Below, one piece after another: positions 63,844 through 64,000 of a stretch of 64,000 nucleotides of DNA. Numbering within the stretch: position 1 is the stretch's first letter; the number at the start of each line of letters is the position of its first letter. The notes beneath the pieces were generated by a model. That model did not search any database. It saw nothing but the letters and a program-made list of their open reading frames with translations, and had not been told where the DNA came from. The stretch is from the NCBI RefSeq assembly GCF_009731355.2, contig NZ_AP022810.1, positions 2,570,001 to 2,634,000 on the forward strand, in the 5' to 3' direction. This DNA comes from Desulfuromonas sp. AOP6 (GTDB taxonomy: Bacteria; Desulfobacterota; Desulfuromonadia; Desulfuromonadales; SZUA-540). The position numbers were made by a program, and so were the translations under genes.

Positions 63844-63870
63844 GTGCCACGAAAGCGCCATTCGTAACAC
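63844..63870 (+). promoter_or_regulatory. NikR operator upstream of cbiQ
   Basis: GTGCCAC-N13-GTAACAC: 12 of 14 positions of the palindrome GTGTTAC-N13/14-GTAACAC, the motif I recall for NikR in this branch of bacteria. It lies 13 bases before the cbiQ start and 34 after the nikR stop. Confidence 0.65.
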
Positions 63871-63883
63871 CGAAGGCTCCGCC

Positions 63884-64000
63884 ATGGCCCCTATCGACAC
63901 AGCCCTCTTCAACCTGGGAAAACTGGACGACCTGGCCGCGCGGCAGAGCCCTCTGCACCGCCTGGACCCCCGCGCCAAGGTTCTCACCACCCTGGTCTTT
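63884..64000 (+). CDS. CbiQ/NikQ-type ECF transporter transmembrane component (3' end beyond window)
   Basis: The first 39 residues are visible: MAPIDTALFNLGKLDDLAAR then SPLHRLDPRAKVLTTLVF, which is the characteristic N-terminus of CbiQ/EcfT permeases (LDPRxKxL). It should couple to the CbiMN protein and an ATPase for nickel uptake. It starts 75 bases after nikR. Confidence 0.85.
   Translation, partial: MAPIDTALFNLGKLDDLAARQSPLHRLDPRAKVLTTLVF

Overview
The window reads as chromosomal DNA from an anaerobic, metal-respiring deltaproteobacterium of the Desulfuromonadales (Geobacter/Desulfuromonas/Pelobacter-like). Supporting this are two adjacent decaheme c-type cytochromes with a beta-barrel, a histidine kinase carrying a c-heme motif, a rubrerythrin-superoxide reductase pair, a selenocysteine peroxiredoxin, an oxygen-sensitive class III ribonucleotide reductase, and an acetate-type Na+/solute symporter. 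The placement is an inference from gene content; no rRNA is present.

Layout. 1-5.1 kb (minus): end-truncated cNMP/CBS/DUF294 protein, small membrane protein, symporter with its DUF4212 partner, IclR regulator. 5.3-12.7 kb (plus): purB, the DUF2339-DUF3999 pair and a Cys-rich radical SAM protein. 12.8-19.4 kb: DUF815 ATPase (minus), then cold-shock gene with a terminator-bearing leader, DUF3422 protein behind a 17-C tract, tRNA-Thr(CGU), an MBL-fold hydrolase, a PEP-CTERM protein with a sigma-54 promoter, a PilZ protein, and rubrerythrin-desulfoferrodoxin. 19.5-23.2 kb (minus): pseudo-receiver-PilZ protein, two FKBP isomerases, an MFS carrier. 23.2-28.3 kb (plus): znuACB, rseP, the selenocysteine peroxiredoxin and a lipoprotein. 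28.4-39.3 kb: DUF481 outer-membrane protein, glycerate kinase convergent with an atypical acetate kinase, then corA-ATPase-mscS-permease-photolyase.

39.3-41.1 kb is a small accessory island: a relE fragment, an intact RelBE-type toxin-antitoxin pair, and a REP-associated tyrosine transposase bounded by inverted REP-like sequences, with a third copy nearby. 41.2-45.3 kb (minus) encodes a likely porin-cytochrome electron conduit. 45.8-47.8 kb (plus): methyltransferase and CoA-disulfide-reductase-like flavoprotein. 47.9-57.2 kb (minus) is one long run: murI, GerMN protein, metH, hypothetical, split transketolase, heme-type histidine kinase, NtrC-type regulator. 57.4-58.6 kb (plus): membrane protein, small diheme cytochrome, zincin-like protein. 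58.9-64 kb: CbiMN nickel/cobalt component, anaerobic ribonucleotide reductase operon, nikR and the start of a CbiQ permease.

Most notable: (i) the class III ribonucleotide reductase is split, its glycyl-radical segment being a separate 48-residue ORF, behind a promoter with tandem NrdR boxes; (ii) a secreted selenocysteine peroxiredoxin read through an in-frame TGA; (iii) a c-heme histidine kinase/NtrC pair; (iv) a porin-cytochrome cluster whose outer cytochrome carries an EF-hand-like loop; (v) dispersed inverted-repeat elements between genes; (vi) several good regulatory sites (sigma-54, NrdR, NikR). No CRISPR array, prophage or integrase was found.
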